Shown one piece after another: positions 53,949 to 62,351 of a stretch of 64,000 bases of DNA. The DNA is from Regnicoccus frigidus (GTDB taxonomy: Bacteria > Cyanobacteriota > Cyanobacteriia > PCC-6307 > Cyanobiaceae). The stretch covers positions 73,102-137,101 of the forward strand of contig JAOANE010000055.1 of assembly GCA_025194985.1 (NCBI GenBank), given 5' to 3'. The position numbers and the translations under genes are program-made. The first letter of the stretch is position 1, and each line of letters starts with the position of its first letter. The notes under the pieces were generated by a model. The model was not told the origin of the DNA and did no database searches. It saw only the letters and a list, made by a program, of their open reading frames with translations.

Positions 53949-55457
53949 TTGGTGGATACGCCCAGCACCTTGTGCCTTCCCTGGAAGCGAATTGAGCAAC
54001 GTCTGCGACGGATCCTGCCAGCGCGGGCCCTCGTGGCGAAGCGCCAGGAGCTGCTCACCTATGACAGCGACGGCCTTACCCTGCACCGGCATGAGCCCCC
54101 GCTGGTGGTGCTGCCGGAAACCACCGAGCAAGTGGCCGCCATTCTGCGCTGCTGCCATGAGCTGGGAGTGCCGTTCGTGGCGCGGGGCAGTGGCACCGGC
54201 CTCTCCGGCGGAGCGGTGGTGGAACAGGAAGCCCTGCTGGTGGTGACCAGCCGCATGCGCTCGGTGCTGGCTCTCGATCTGGAGAATCAGCGCATCACCG
54301 TGCAGCCCGGGGTGGTCAACAGCTGGGTGACCCGGGCGGTGAGCGGCGAAGGCTTTTATTACGCCCCCGATCCCTCCAGCCAGGTGGTCTGCAGCATCGG
54401 CGGCAACGTGGCTGAGAACGCCGGTGGGGTGCATTGCCTCAAATACGGCGTCACCAGCAACCACGTGCTCGAGCTGGAGGTGGTCTTGCCCGATGGCCAG
54501 ATCACCCGGCTGGGCGGTTCGTTGGCGGAGATGCCGGGACTGGATTTGCGTGGTGTGTTCATCGGCAGCGAAGGCACCCTCGGCATTGCCACGGCCATCA
54601 CCCTGCGGCTGCTGCCCCAACCGCAGACCGTTGAAGTGCTGCTTGCCGATTTCAGTGCGATGGAGGCCGCCGGTGAGGCGGTGCGCAGTGTCACGGCGGC
54701 GGCGGTGTTGCCGGCTGGGATGGAGATCATGGATAACTTCACCATCAATGCGGTCGACGACCTCTTCGGCCACGACGAATACCCGCGAGATGCGGCCGCT
54801 GTGCTGCTGATTGAGCTCGATGGCCGCAGCGAGGAAGTGAGCGCGGCGGCAGAGCACACGATCGACCTCTGCCGCCTGGCCGGTGCCCGCTCGATCCGTC
54901 GGGCCCGCAGCGAAGCGGATCGGGCCCTGCTCTGGAAAGGTCGCAAGTCTGCTTTTGCAGCGGTGGGCCGGATCACCCCCACCTATTACGTTCAGGATGG
55001 GGTGGTTCCGCGCAGTGCCCTACCGGCCGTGCTGGCGGCGATTGAAGCCCTGAGCGCCCGCTACAAACTGCCGGTGGCCAACGTCTTCCATGCCGGTGAT
55101 GGCAATCTTCACCCCCTGATCCTCTACGACGCCAGCAGCCCCGGCGTGTTGGATCGCGTCCAGGAACTGGGAGCCGACATTTTGCGTCTGTGCATTGATG
55201 CCGGCGGCAGCATCACCGGTGAGCACGGGGTCGGCTCCGACAAGCGCTGCTATCTCGACTGGATGTTCAGCCCCGAGGATCTGGCCACCATGCAACGGGT
55301 GCGCCGGGCATTTGATCCCGAAGGTCGCGCCAACCCCGGCAAACTGTTCCCCACCCCGCGCAGTTGTGGCGAATCGGCTCGGCGGGCCCGCAGCCTGACC
55401 ATCTACAGGGATGGGATCGGCGCAGATGTGGTCCCCGAAACTGTGGAAGTGTTCTGA
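53949..55457 (+). CDS. glcD: Glycolate oxidase/dehydrogenase, FAD-linked subunit
   Basis: The 502-residue flavoprotein has the FAD-binding motif VARGSGTGLSGGAV (about 75-90), NVAENAGGVHCLKYGV, and a C-terminal FAD-linked oxidase segment with VFHAGDGNLHPL and GSITGEHGVG. It oxidises glycolate in the photorespiratory pathway, passing electrons to the membrane. The start is TTG at 53949 or the GTG one codon later; the N-terminus of this family is variable. No glcE/glcF lies beside it here. Confidence 0.92.
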   Translation: MVDTPSTLCLPWKRIEQRLRRILPARALVAKRQELLTYDSDGLTLHRHEPPLVVLPETTEQVAAILRCCHELGVPFVARGSGTGLSGGAVVEQEALLVVTSRMRSVLALDLENQRITVQPGVVNSWVTRAVSGEGFYYAPDPSSQVVCSIGGNVAENAGGVHCLKYGVTSNHVLELEVVLPDGQITRLGGSLAEMPGLDLRGVFIGSEGTLGIATAITLRLLPQPQTVEVLLADFSAMEAAGEAVRSVTAAAVLPAGMEIMDNFTINAVDDLFGHDEYPRDAAAVLLIELDGRSEEVSAAAEHTIDLCRLAGARSIRRARSEADRALLWKGRKSAFAAVGRITPTYYVQDGVVPRSALPAVLAAIEALSARYKLPVANVFHAGDGNLHPLILYDASSPGVLDRVQELGADILRLCIDAGGSITGEHGVGSDKRCYLDWMFSPEDLATMQRVRRAFDPEGRANPGKLFPTPRSCGESARRARSLTIYRDGIGADVVPETVEVF

Positions 55458-55527
55458 GCCAGGACCCTTTCCCGTTCATGCCCGTCTTCTTAGAGACCAG
55501 CGGTTGATCGAGGCTGATCGACTTGAT

Positions 55528-56346
55528 TTAGTCGTCATCGATGTCTTCTTCTGGCCACTGCAGATTCACCACCACCGGGGCATGGTCGCTGGGTTGGGTG
55601 TTGCCGCGGACCACTTTGTCGATGGCACAGCCGGTGGCGCAGGCGATCAGATCGTCTGTGAGGTAGATGTGATCGATCCGCCAGCCCCGGTCGCGGTCCC
55701 AGGCGCCGCTGCGGTAGTCCCACCAGCTCCAATGCTCTCCGTTGGGCTCGAAGAGACGGAAGACATCGTGCAGCCGATCGCTTAATGCCGCGCGCAGGGC
55801 CTGGCGCTCGGCGTCGCTGGCCATGATGCCGCCGCCCAGACGGCCAGGGTCGTGGATGTCCCGGTCCTCCAGGGCGATGTTGAAATCTCCCACCATGCAG
55901 AGCGCCTCGGCCTGCTCGCCCTGGGCCTCGAGATAGCGCCGCAAACAGGACAGCCAATCGAGCTTGTAGGCGTATTTCTCGCTGCCCAGAGCCGATCCAT
56001 TCGGGACGTAGAGGTTCAGCACCCGCACCCCATCCACCAGGGCGCTGATCAGCCGTTTCTGTTCACTCAAGGGTCCGGCGGCCCCATCGCCTGGCAACAG
56101 AGCGCCAAAGCCAACCTTCACATCCTCCAGGGGGAGTTGGCTGAGGATGGCGACACCGTTGTAAGCCTTCTGACCGCTGATGGCAGCGCTGTAACCCAGG
56201 GCTTCGAAGGCCTCAGCGGGGAACAGATGGTCCTCGACCTTGGTTTCCTGAAGGCAAAGCACATCGGGGCGTTGCCGCTCCAGCCAGGCCAGCACCTGCT
56301 CAAGCCGGCTGCGGACGGAATTCACGTTCCAGGTGGCGATGCGCAT
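55528..56346 (-). CDS. xth: Exodeoxyribonuclease III
   Basis: The 272-residue AP endonuclease/exonuclease begins MRIATWNVNSVRSRL, with LQETKVEDHLFP carrying the metal-binding Glu, VLNLYVPNGS, GDFNIALEDRDIHDP and the C-terminal RIDHIYLTDDL and PSDHAPVVV, with catalytic His. It repairs abasic sites. It converges with glcD. Confidence 0.96.
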   Translation of the reverse strand: MRIATWNVNSVRSRLEQVLAWLERQRPDVLCLQETKVEDHLFPAEAFEALGYSAAISGQKAYNGVAILSQLPLEDVKVGFGALLPGDGAAGPLSEQKRLISALVDGVRVLNLYVPNGSALGSEKYAYKLDWLSCLRRYLEAQGEQAEALCMVGDFNIALEDRDIHDPGRLGGGIMASDAERQALRAALSDRLHDVFRLFEPNGEHWSWWDYRSGAWDRDRGWRIDHIYLTDDLIACATGCAIDKVVRGNTQPSDHAPVVVNLQWPEEDIDDD

Positions 56347-56411
56347 GGCGGGCGGGTCGAGCCGTTGGCGAAGACCCTTAGCATTGCCCCATAACCTCCG
56401 CCTGTTTCGCC

Positions 56412-56738
56412 ATGGCCCGTTGCATGGCTCTCAGCGCCTTGGCCTTGCTCAGCGTTCCTTTCCTCCTGTCTCCGGCCGGTGCCGAAGGCTTGGGGGTTGG
56501 CACAGGGAGCGGCCAATCGCTGCAGCAGCGACAGTTCTTCGATGACGGCCCTGCCAAGGAAAAGGGGATCATCGACGCCACCAATCCACTTGAGCTGATG
56601 AACATGCTTCGCCGCAGTCAGGGCCTCAAAGACGCCACCAATCCCGGCGATGCTGTCGACCGTGCCCTCAGGGAGCTGGAGGTCCAGGGGCCAGCGGGGC
56701 CCCAGATCCCTGGATCGGCAGGGGTGATGGCGCCCTAG
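56412..56738 (+). CDS. Small exported hypothetical protein
   Basis: The 108-residue product has a signal peptide (hydrophobic core ALSALALLSVPFLLSP, AGAEG cleavage region) and a mature, mostly hydrophilic region (QQRQFFDDGPAKEKGI, NPLELMNMLRRSQGLKDATN) with a Gly/Pro-rich tail. No known family. An ATG four codons later is possible. The 3' end overlaps the convergent TPR gene by 71 bp. Confidence 0.7.
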   Translation: MARCMALSALALLSVPFLLSPAGAEGLGVGTGSGQSLQQRQFFDDGPAKEKGIIDATNPLELMNMLRRSQGLKDATNPGDAVDRALRELEVQGPAGPQIPGSAGVMAP

Positions 56739-57573
56739 GAGCCTGGCCATTGGCGGCCTCTCGCAAGGGGGCCAGTCCCCAGGAGGCCGCCACCTGATCC
56801 AGCCGGGGATCCTGGGGATCAGGAAGCCGTTTCCTGGCTTCAGCGAGAAGGTTTAGGGCGGCCTGGGTCTGGCCGCGCTCATGGCTGAGCAGGGCCAGAG
56901 CCAAGCTGGGTTCCATGCTGTTGGGATGGTCTTTGGCCAGCTTCCGGTAGAGCTGATCGGCCTCCTGTTGCTTCCCCCGGCGTTGTAAGAGGTCTGCGAG
57001 CAGCAGGCCGACCTGCAGCGCCTTGGCTTGCTGGGCGGGCTCTGCTTGCTGAGTGGACTTGGACGCTGCCTTGTGGGCGGCCTCCAGCTGGCTTTGGGCC
57101 TGTTCGCCCCGCCCCTGCTCGAATTGGAGCAAGGCCATCAGTTGCAGGGCTTCGATCCGGTCGGGCTTGATGTTGAGCAGCTGGCGTACCTCGCGCTCGG
57201 CTCCCTTGCGGTCATTCTGATCGCGCCTTAGTTCGGCCAGCATCAACCGCAGTGGCCAGCGATCGGGCTGCTGATCCGCCATTCGCTCCAGCAACGCCGT
57301 GGCTTCGGCATTCTTTTGAAGTGCCAACAGCAATTCCAGCAAGCGTTGTTGCTGGCTGGCGGTGGCTTTGCCGCTGCTGAGATCCTCCTGGAGCAAATTG
57401 ACTTGCTTGAGCGCTTCTTGCTCGGAGCGATCAGCGCCGGCCATGCCGAAGCCGCGCTGGCCCAGCCACCAGCCGGCCGACAACGCGGCAAGGGCGAGAA
57501 GCAGTGCAGACCCACCCAGCCAGAGGCCCCGGGGGGCGCCGACGATGCCACCAACGGTCAGGCGGGGAGCCAT
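56668..57573 (-). CDS. Membrane-anchored tetratricopeptide-repeat protein
   Basis: The 301-residue product has one N-terminal membrane helix (about residues 16-38), then helical repeats rich in Leu/Gln/Ala (LLELLLALQKNAEATALLERM, MALLQFEQGRGEQAQSQLEAA in pieces and others) that look like TPRs, and a Pro-rich tail. TPR proteins are scaffolds. The ATG at 57573 is used; the longer frame to 57654 overlaps the upstream gene. Confidence 0.78.
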   Translation of the reverse strand: MAPRLTVGGIVGAPRGLWLGGSALLLALAALSAGWWLGQRGFGMAGADRSEQEALKQVNLLQEDLSSGKATASQQQRLLELLLALQKNAEATALLERMADQQPDRWPLRLMLAELRRDQNDRKGAEREVRQLLNIKPDRIEALQLMALLQFEQGRGEQAQSQLEAAHKAASKSTQQAEPAQQAKALQVGLLLADLLQRRGKQQEADQLYRKLAKDHPNSMEPSLALALLSHERGQTQAALNLLAEARKRLPDPQDPRLDQVAASWGLAPLREAANGQAPRAPSPLPIQGSGAPLAPGPPAP

Positions 57574-57655
57574 GGCTGAATTCGTTTGCCCCTGAGTCTG
57601 CTGCCTGGAGGCCTGGCTAGATTGCGCACTGGGCCATTGGTTGCCCCCCCTCACA

Positions 57656-58375
57656 ATGCGTCACCATCCGATTTCCCCGGTTACCGAACCGATGCAGTAC
57701 CGGGCCATTGGCTTGGTCCGCGGTCAGTACGTTCCGACCGACGCCGAGCAGCCCAGCCGCGGTGTGATCCGCAGCGACGACGGCACCGAGATCGAAGCCG
57801 TTGTACTGGGTCGTGTGCTCAGCCTGGTTCGCCGCCACCTCGACATGGCCACTCCCCATCTCTGGGTCGTCTACCCACGTCTGCGCGAAACCGACAACCT
57901 CCACCTCCAGATCGTTGGCGTCTGGGAGCCGAGCACCCTCGACTCCCCCACAGCCGCTGAGCCTGTGGAGACGGCGGAATCGAGCCCAGGCAACGGCGAT
58001 GAACTTCCCGAGGGAGACGACTACTTCTCCGTTCGCGGCGAGTTGATCTACACCCGACCTGAGAGTGGCGAGGTGGTAATCAAGATCCGCCAGAAGCCCC
58101 GCGCCGACGGCAGCCGCGTTCAGCCATTCAAATTGCAGCTCAAGGGCGAGATTCCCCTGGAGCACCTGCGTCACTTCGTTTCCCTTGACCTACGTCGTCA
58201 GGGCAGCCATCTGTGCACGGAGCGCTATGAAGTGATCGCTCCAGTGGCCCAGCGCGGCAACCGCGGCGGCAAGGATCGCGGCAGTAACAAGCGAAACGGC
58301 AAGTCAAGCGCTAGCCATGGCGAGATCCAGCCACGCGCGGGTCTGCGCAGCGCGATCATCCGGCCGGGGGGCTGA
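57656..58375 (+). CDS. Conserved cyanobacterial protein of unknown function
   Basis: The 239-residue product has an N-terminal beta-like domain (YRAIGLVRGQYVP, VVLGRVLSLVRRHLD, WVVYPRLRETDNLHLQIVGVWEPS) and a middle PEGDDYFSVRGELIYTRPESG and FKLQLKGEIPLEHLRHFVSLD segment, typical of a family restricted to cyanobacteria in my recall, followed by a basic Arg/Gly/Asn tail suitable for nucleic-acid contact. Starts: ATG 57656, or ATG 57692 (MQYRAIG). Function unknown. Confidence 0.75.
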   Translation: MRHHPISPVTEPMQYRAIGLVRGQYVPTDAEQPSRGVIRSDDGTEIEAVVLGRVLSLVRRHLDMATPHLWVVYPRLRETDNLHLQIVGVWEPSTLDSPTAAEPVETAESSPGNGDELPEGDDYFSVRGELIYTRPESGEVVIKIRQKPRADGSRVQPFKLQLKGEIPLEHLRHFVSLDLRRQGSHLCTERYEVIAPVAQRGNRGGKDRGSNKRNGKSSASHGEIQPRAGLRSAIIRPGG

Positions 58376-58378
58376 ACC

Positions 58379-59086
58379 TTGCCTGAGGAGCGCCCCAAAT
58401 CCACTGAATCCCTGGCAACTGGTCGTTCGCCAGGGACACCCGGCGATCCCGGCGATGGCTCCGTCGCCACGCTCAGCGCTGGCATCGCCGTGGCCAGCGT
58501 GACAGCGCTGGCGGTGTTGGGGCCACTGCTGGGGATCTCCCCCTGGTTGATCGCCTTGGCGGCGGGCGGTGCCTTGGTGGCGATCACCGTTGATGGGGTG
58601 CGGTTTGGTGGGCGCGGCGGGCATTTGCTGGCTGAAGCCCTGCCAGGCGGCCAGGCGCGCCTGCGGCGAATCGCCATCCATGAGGCGGGCCATTCGCTGC
58701 TGGCTGAATGCAATGACCTGCCGATCCGGCGGGTGTTGATCGGCAGCCTGGCCTGCCTGCGGGCCGGCCTCAACGTCAATGGCAGCACCGAATTCGAACC
58801 GCCAGCCCACGCCAAGTTGGCAGCCGAAGATCTGCGCCGCTGGAGCCGGGTGCTCCAGGCCGGTATCGCCGCCGAAACACTGCTCTATGGCAGCTCCAGA
58901 GGCGGCGGCGATGACAGGGCCCTGCTCGGGCGGCTGTGGGGATTGTCGGGATTTGATGTGGCCACAGCCCAGCTGGAGCAAAGGCGGGCGCGCCGGGAAG
59001 TTGAGCAGTTGTTGCGCCGGCAGCGTGACCAGCTCGAGAGCCGCGCCGAGCAACTGCTGGCCGCAGCCCCCCGCCTGATGCGCTGA
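58379..59086 (+). CDS. Stand-alone M41-like (FtsH peptidase domain) membrane protein
   Basis: The 235-residue product has two hydrophobic segments (about 35-70), then IAIHEAGHSLLAEC with an HExxH zinc motif (101-105), and a later RVLQAGIAAETLLYG plus GGGDDRALLGRL, which line up with the third-ligand helix region of FtsH peptidase. There is no AAA+ domain. Orphan M41 domains are known in cyanobacteria and chloroplasts; the partner that supplies unfolding energy is unknown. TTG start three bases after the upstream stop. Confidence 0.82.
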   Translation: MPEERPKSTESLATGRSPGTPGDPGDGSVATLSAGIAVASVTALAVLGPLLGISPWLIALAAGGALVAITVDGVRFGGRGGHLLAEALPGGQARLRRIAIHEAGHSLLAECNDLPIRRVLIGSLACLRAGLNVNGSTEFEPPAHAKLAAEDLRRWSRVLQAGIAAETLLYGSSRGGGDDRALLGRLWGLSGFDVATAQLEQRRARREVEQLLRRQRDQLESRAEQLLAAAPRLMR

Positions 59087-59090
59087 AGCC

Positions 59091-60374
59091 ATGGGCCTGG
59101 CCTACCTCGATTGCCCCACCGGCGTGGCCGGCGACATGGTGCTGGCGGCCCTGTTCGATTTGGGCCTGCCCCATTCCGTTGTGGAGGGCCCGTTGGCCAG
59201 CCTCGGATTTGACGCTGCCTACCGCTTGCGCTGTGAACAGGCGCGCAGTGGTGGGCTGCGCGGTTCTCGCCTCACGCTGGAGCTGCTGGAGGCGCAACCG
59301 CCGCAGCGAACCTGGCTTGACCTGCGCCAGCGAATCAGCGACGGCCCGATCGATCCGACGCTGAAGCAGCAGGTGCTCAAGGTGTTCGGTTGTTTGGCCG
59401 AGGCCGAGGGCGCCGTCCACGGCCATGCCGCGGAGTCTGTTCATTTCCACGAAGTGGGGGCGGTGGATGCCGTTGTCGATGTGGTGGGGGTCTGCGCTGG
59501 CTTGCTGCATTTCGGCGTTGATCGGCTGATCTGTTCGCCGCTGCCGGCAGGCCATGGTTCGGTGACCACGGCCCACGGCCTGCTGCCTTTGCCAGCTCCT
59601 GCGGTGCTGGAGCTGGCCCGCCGTCATCGCATCCCTTTGGCAGGTGGCGCGGGTTTGCCGCCTGGCGAGTTGACCACGCCCACGGGTCTGGCCCTGATCG
59701 CCGCCTGGGCCGAGAGTTTTGGCGCCTCGCCGCCGATGGTGCCGGCTGCCGTGGGGATCGGCCTGGGCCACCGGCAGCTGGACGACCGTCCCAATCTGCT
59801 GCGCCTCTGGTTGGCGCAGAACCCCGACCCGTTGGCTGACGCGCCATCAAGCTCCGATGGGCCCCGGTTGGAGACGGTGCTGCTGCAGCAAGCCCAGATG
59901 GATGACGCCAGCGCCGAGGATCTGGCCTTCCTGGCCGAGGAGCTTCGGGCTGCTGGGGCCCTGGAGGTGTTCACCCAGGCGGCCCAGATGAAGAAAGGCC
60001 GCAGCGGCCTGGTGATTACGCTGGTTGCACGCCCTGATCAGGCCGAGGGCTTGCGCGCGATCTGGTGGCGCCACAGCAGCAGCCTGGGGGTGCGCGAACA
60101 GCTGCAGCAGCGCTGGCATCTGCCGCGGCGGATGCGTCAACTGAGCACTCCCTGGGGACCGGTCCGGCTGAAAGTGGCCCGGCTTCCCGATGGCAGCGAG
60201 CGCACCAAACCCGAGTACGACGACCTGGCGGCCCTGGCCCGGCAGCACGGCCTCAGCCTGCGCCAGCTGCGCGATGGCGTGAACCACGCCCTGGGTCTGG
60301 AGCATGGCGAGCTGCATGGCATCGGCAATGACACCGGCAACGACAATGCTGAACAGACAGGTCGAGTCGTTTGA
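59091..60374 (+). CDS. larC: Nickel pincer cofactor biosynthesis protein LarC
   Basis: The 427-residue protein begins GLAYLDCPTGVAGDMVLAAL, with HFHEVGAVDAVVDVVG, GSVTTAHGLLPLPAPA, LTTPTGLALI and MKKGRSGLVITL, the LarC signature. LarC inserts nickel into the pincer nicotinic acid mononucleotide cofactor of lactate racemase (LarA). No larA, larB or larE is in this window. ATG at 59091 starts the protein five bases after the M41-like stop. Confidence 0.9.
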   Translation: MGLAYLDCPTGVAGDMVLAALFDLGLPHSVVEGPLASLGFDAAYRLRCEQARSGGLRGSRLTLELLEAQPPQRTWLDLRQRISDGPIDPTLKQQVLKVFGCLAEAEGAVHGHAAESVHFHEVGAVDAVVDVVGVCAGLLHFGVDRLICSPLPAGHGSVTTAHGLLPLPAPAVLELARRHRIPLAGGAGLPPGELTTPTGLALIAAWAESFGASPPMVPAAVGIGLGHRQLDDRPNLLRLWLAQNPDPLADAPSSSDGPRLETVLLQQAQMDDASAEDLAFLAEELRAAGALEVFTQAAQMKKGRSGLVITLVARPDQAEGLRAIWWRHSSSLGVREQLQQRWHLPRRMRQLSTPWGPVRLKVARLPDGSERTKPEYDDLAALARQHGLSLRQLRDGVNHALGLEHGELHGIGNDTGNDNAEQTGRVV

Positions 60375-61456
60375 TGCCGACGTTCCCCTCCCTCTCTTTT
60401 CTGCGCCGTTGGCCGGCCTGGCTGGCCAAGCACCCACTCCCGGGTGGGTCGCGCCTTTGGGTGAGCCTGCTGAGCTTCGGCTTCGTCGCCGCCGCCCTGC
60501 TCGGCAATGGGCCCCAGCTACTGGCCACGCGCCTCGACCCCCAGGGTTGGCTGTGGCTGACGATCGGCATCGGCATCAGCCTGCTGAGCCTGGTGGTCAA
60601 TGGTCTGGCCTGGACGGTGGGGCTGCGCTGGCTCGGCTTTCGGCCTGCCTGGGACGCCTGCGTGCGCTTCTACCTGCGCTCCAACCTGCTTAAGTATTTG
60701 CCTGGAGGCATCTGGCATCTGGCGGCCAGGGTGCAACGGCTGCGCCTGGGCGAGCAAGCCAAGGCCAATGGCGAAGCCGCCTTGCTGAGTGTCCCAGCAG
60801 GCTCGAGCCTGACCACGCCCCAGGCCCTGGTGGCCGTGCTGCTTGATCCGATCCTGGCGGCCAGTGCTGCCCTGTTGTTGATCCCCCTGGGTGGCTGGCA
60901 GGGCGGTCTGAGCCTGCTGGCCCTGCTGCCATTGGTTGTGCTGGGTCCGCGCTGGCTTAATCCCCTGCTCGCCAGGCTGGAGCGACGTCGGGCTCGCCAA
61001 TTGGCTTTGGAGCTTCGCCCCGACGAGGTGGAGGCCCTGGTGCCATTCGCCCTGCCTGGTTATCCGCTGCTGCCGCTACTGCCCCAGCTGGTGTTTGTGT
61101 TGCTGCGTTTCCTGGGTTTCGCCTGCTGTGTGCTCGCCTTTGACCAGCAGCTGAGCTTGGCCTGGCCCAGTTGGTTGGCGGGCTTTCTGCTGGCCTGGAC
61201 CGTCGGTCTGGTGGTGCCGGGCGCGCCAGGCGGGCTGGGGGTGTTCGAGGCGGTGCTGTTGTTGCGCCTTGGTCTGGAGATCCCTGAGGCCCCACTGCTG
61301 GCGGTTGCCCTCAGTTACCGGCTGCTGGTCACCCTGGCCGACGTGTTGGCGGCCCTGACGTCCTGGCTCGATGACGCCCTGGTGGCCACCGCTGAGCGCC
61401 GGCGATCAGCCCGGGCCGCCACCGGCTCCATGGGCCCAAGCGGCCCAACGGCTTAA
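60374..61456 (+). CDS. Lysylphosphatidylglycerol synthase-like membrane protein (UPF0104 type)
   Basis: The 360-residue product has about eight to nine hydrophobic helices with VRFYLRSNLLKYLPGGIWHLAAR and GLVVPGAPGGLGVFEAVLLLRLG, the flippase-like helical domain of the MprF/UPF0104 superfamily. No aminoacyl transferase domain follows, so it is not a full MprF. The ATG at 60374 overlaps the larC stop by one base (TGATG; a TTG at 60371 is also possible). Confidence 0.85.
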   Translation: MPTFPSLSFLRRWPAWLAKHPLPGGSRLWVSLLSFGFVAAALLGNGPQLLATRLDPQGWLWLTIGIGISLLSLVVNGLAWTVGLRWLGFRPAWDACVRFYLRSNLLKYLPGGIWHLAARVQRLRLGEQAKANGEAALLSVPAGSSLTTPQALVAVLLDPILAASAALLLIPLGGWQGGLSLLALLPLVVLGPRWLNPLLARLERRRARQLALELRPDEVEALVPFALPGYPLLPLLPQLVFVLLRFLGFACCVLAFDQQLSLAWPSWLAGFLLAWTVGLVVPGAPGGLGVFEAVLLLRLGLEIPEAPLLAVALSYRLLVTLADVLAALTSWLDDALVATAERRRSARAATGSMGPSGPTA

Positions 61457-61466
61457 GTCGTCAAAA

Positions 61467-61494
61467 ATTCGCAACTGCCCTTACTATTGAGAAC
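61467..61494 (+). promoter_or_regulatory. Conserved bipartite element upstream of the Fur-family gene
   Basis: ATTCGCAACT is followed, after 7 bp, by CTATTGAGAAC (ending 61494). The same order and near-identical sequence occurs upstream of the Crp/Fnr gene at 62263-62291 (ATTTGCAACT, then CTATTGAGAAC after 8 bp). ATTGAGAA resembles half of a cyanobacterial Fur box. It ends 9 bp before the first GTG start of the Fur-family gene, so autoregulation is likely. Confidence 0.5.
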
Positions 61495-61503
61495 GACAGG
61501 GTT

Positions 61504-62007
61504 GTGTTCGTGTCTGCCCGTACCACCCCCCTCAGCGGCGAACCACTGCAGGCCACTGAACTGCGCACCAGCCTGCATGGCCGGGGCCAGAGGCTCACGC
61601 CCCAGCGGCAGAAGGTTCTAGCCCTGTTCAAACGCATCGGCGAAGGTAGTCACCTCAGCGCTGAGGAGGTGCACCAGCGCCTGCTGGGGGCAGAAGAGAA
61701 AGTGTCGCTGGCTACGGTTTATCGCACCCTGCGCCTGCTCAGCGCGATGGAGCTGTTGCGGGAGCTGGAACTGCCCGAAGGGGGGCGTCGCTTTGAGTTG
61801 TTCAGTGACACCCACCGCGACCACCACCATCTTGTCTGCATCGGCTGCGGCCGCACCGAGGAATTCGAGAGTGCCCCGGTGCTTACCGCAGGCGAGCAGG
61901 CCGCCAGCGCCCAGGGATTTCGCCTGATCGAATGCGTTCTCAATGTCAGGGCCCTTTGCCGCAACTGCCAGGACAGAGGCGAGTCGGGCGCCCAATCCAG
62001 CTTCTAG
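61504..62007 (+). CDS. Fur-family transcriptional regulator
   Basis: The 167-residue protein has an N-terminal winged helix (LTPQRQKVLALF, VSLATVYRTLRLL, about 31-82) and a C-terminal metal-binding domain with HRDHHHLVCIGCGRTEEFE and LNVRALCRNC; Cys 112/115 and 152/155 form a structural zinc site. It could be Fur, Zur or PerR; the neighbouring ferritin and Fur-box-like sites favour an iron role. The start is GTG 61504 or GTG 61510. Its last bases overlap the small convergent gene. Confidence 0.9.
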   Translation: MFVSARTTPLSGEPLQATELRTSLHGRGQRLTPQRQKVLALFKRIGEGSHLSAEEVHQRLLGAEEKVSLATVYRTLRLLSAMELLRELELPEGGRRFELFSDTHRDHHHLVCIGCGRTEEFESAPVLTAGEQAASAQGFRLIECVLNVRALCRNCQDRGESGAQSSF

Positions 62008-62264
62008 TCGGCAGATCGGCGCGACTTAGCGCCCTGAACACGACGCTGGAGTGCGAAGCGATCGGCAGCTTGTGGTGGCGCGCTCAGGCCGATGGATTGG
62101 TCGGCCCAGTGGGCGGTGAGAGCGGCCAGCAGGCTGTCGCGATCACCCAGGATTCGGATCATGGCGTTGAGGTTGTGGATCGGGTCGCTGAAACTCTGCC
62201 GCCAGTCTTCGTTGGCCCAGCGTGCGGATCGCACAGATCGGGGGCTCAAAAAGCACCAGGTCAT
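62004..62264 (-). CDS. Small conserved hypothetical protein in the iron locus
   Basis: The ATG at 62264 gives 86 residues: MTWCFLSPRSVR, SARWANEDWRQSFSDP, then IHNLNAMIRILGDRDSLLAALTAHWAD and a basic tail. The helical, Trp-rich composition is protein-like and the opposite-strand frame is not. No known family. It starts inside the operator region that faces the Crp/Fnr gene, so it may share iron control. The stop overlaps the Fur gene's stop (CTAG). Confidence 0.55.
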   Translation of the reverse strand: MTWCFLSPRSVRSARWANEDWRQSFSDPIHNLNAMIRILGDRDSLLAALTAHWADQSIGLSAPPQAADRFALQRRVQGAKSRRSAD

Positions 62265-62291
62265 TTGCAACTACCAATTGCTATTGAGAAC
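62263..62291 (+). promoter_or_regulatory. Second copy of the bipartite element
   Basis: ATTTGCAACT (62263-62272), then CTATTGAGAAC (62281-62291), matching the element before the Fur-family gene at 61467. It covers the start of the small minus-strand gene and lies upstream of the Crp/Fnr promoter, so one protein may control genes on both sides. Confidence 0.5.
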
Positions 62292-62294
62292 CAC

Positions 62295-62323
62295 TTGCAA
62301 GAAAGCCGGTCGACTGTTTAGAT
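62295..62323 (+). promoter_or_regulatory. Candidate promoter of the Crp/Fnr gene
   Basis: TTGCAA (62295-62300) and TTAGAT (62318-62323) are 17 bp apart. The -10 match is weak, but the -35 is identical with that of the candidate rpoD promoter. Confidence 0.35.
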
Positions 62324-62340
62324 TGCGAGTCATTCGCAAT
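62322..62340 (+). promoter_or_regulatory. Fur-box-like operator (19-bp inverted repeat)
   Basis: ATTGCGAGTCATTCGCAAT is a 9-1-9 inverted repeat with a single mismatch and has the layout of the cyanobacterial Fur box (ATTGAGAATCATTCTCAAT). It lies over the predicted transcription start of the Crp/Fnr gene, where bound repressor would block transcription. Confidence 0.6.
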
Positions 62341-62351
62341 AGCCCCGACCC

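Noticed and set aside
61932..62321. 129-residue plus-strand frame after the Fur gene
   Set aside because: It overlaps the Fur C-terminus and operator DNA; the opposite-strand frame is more protein-like.
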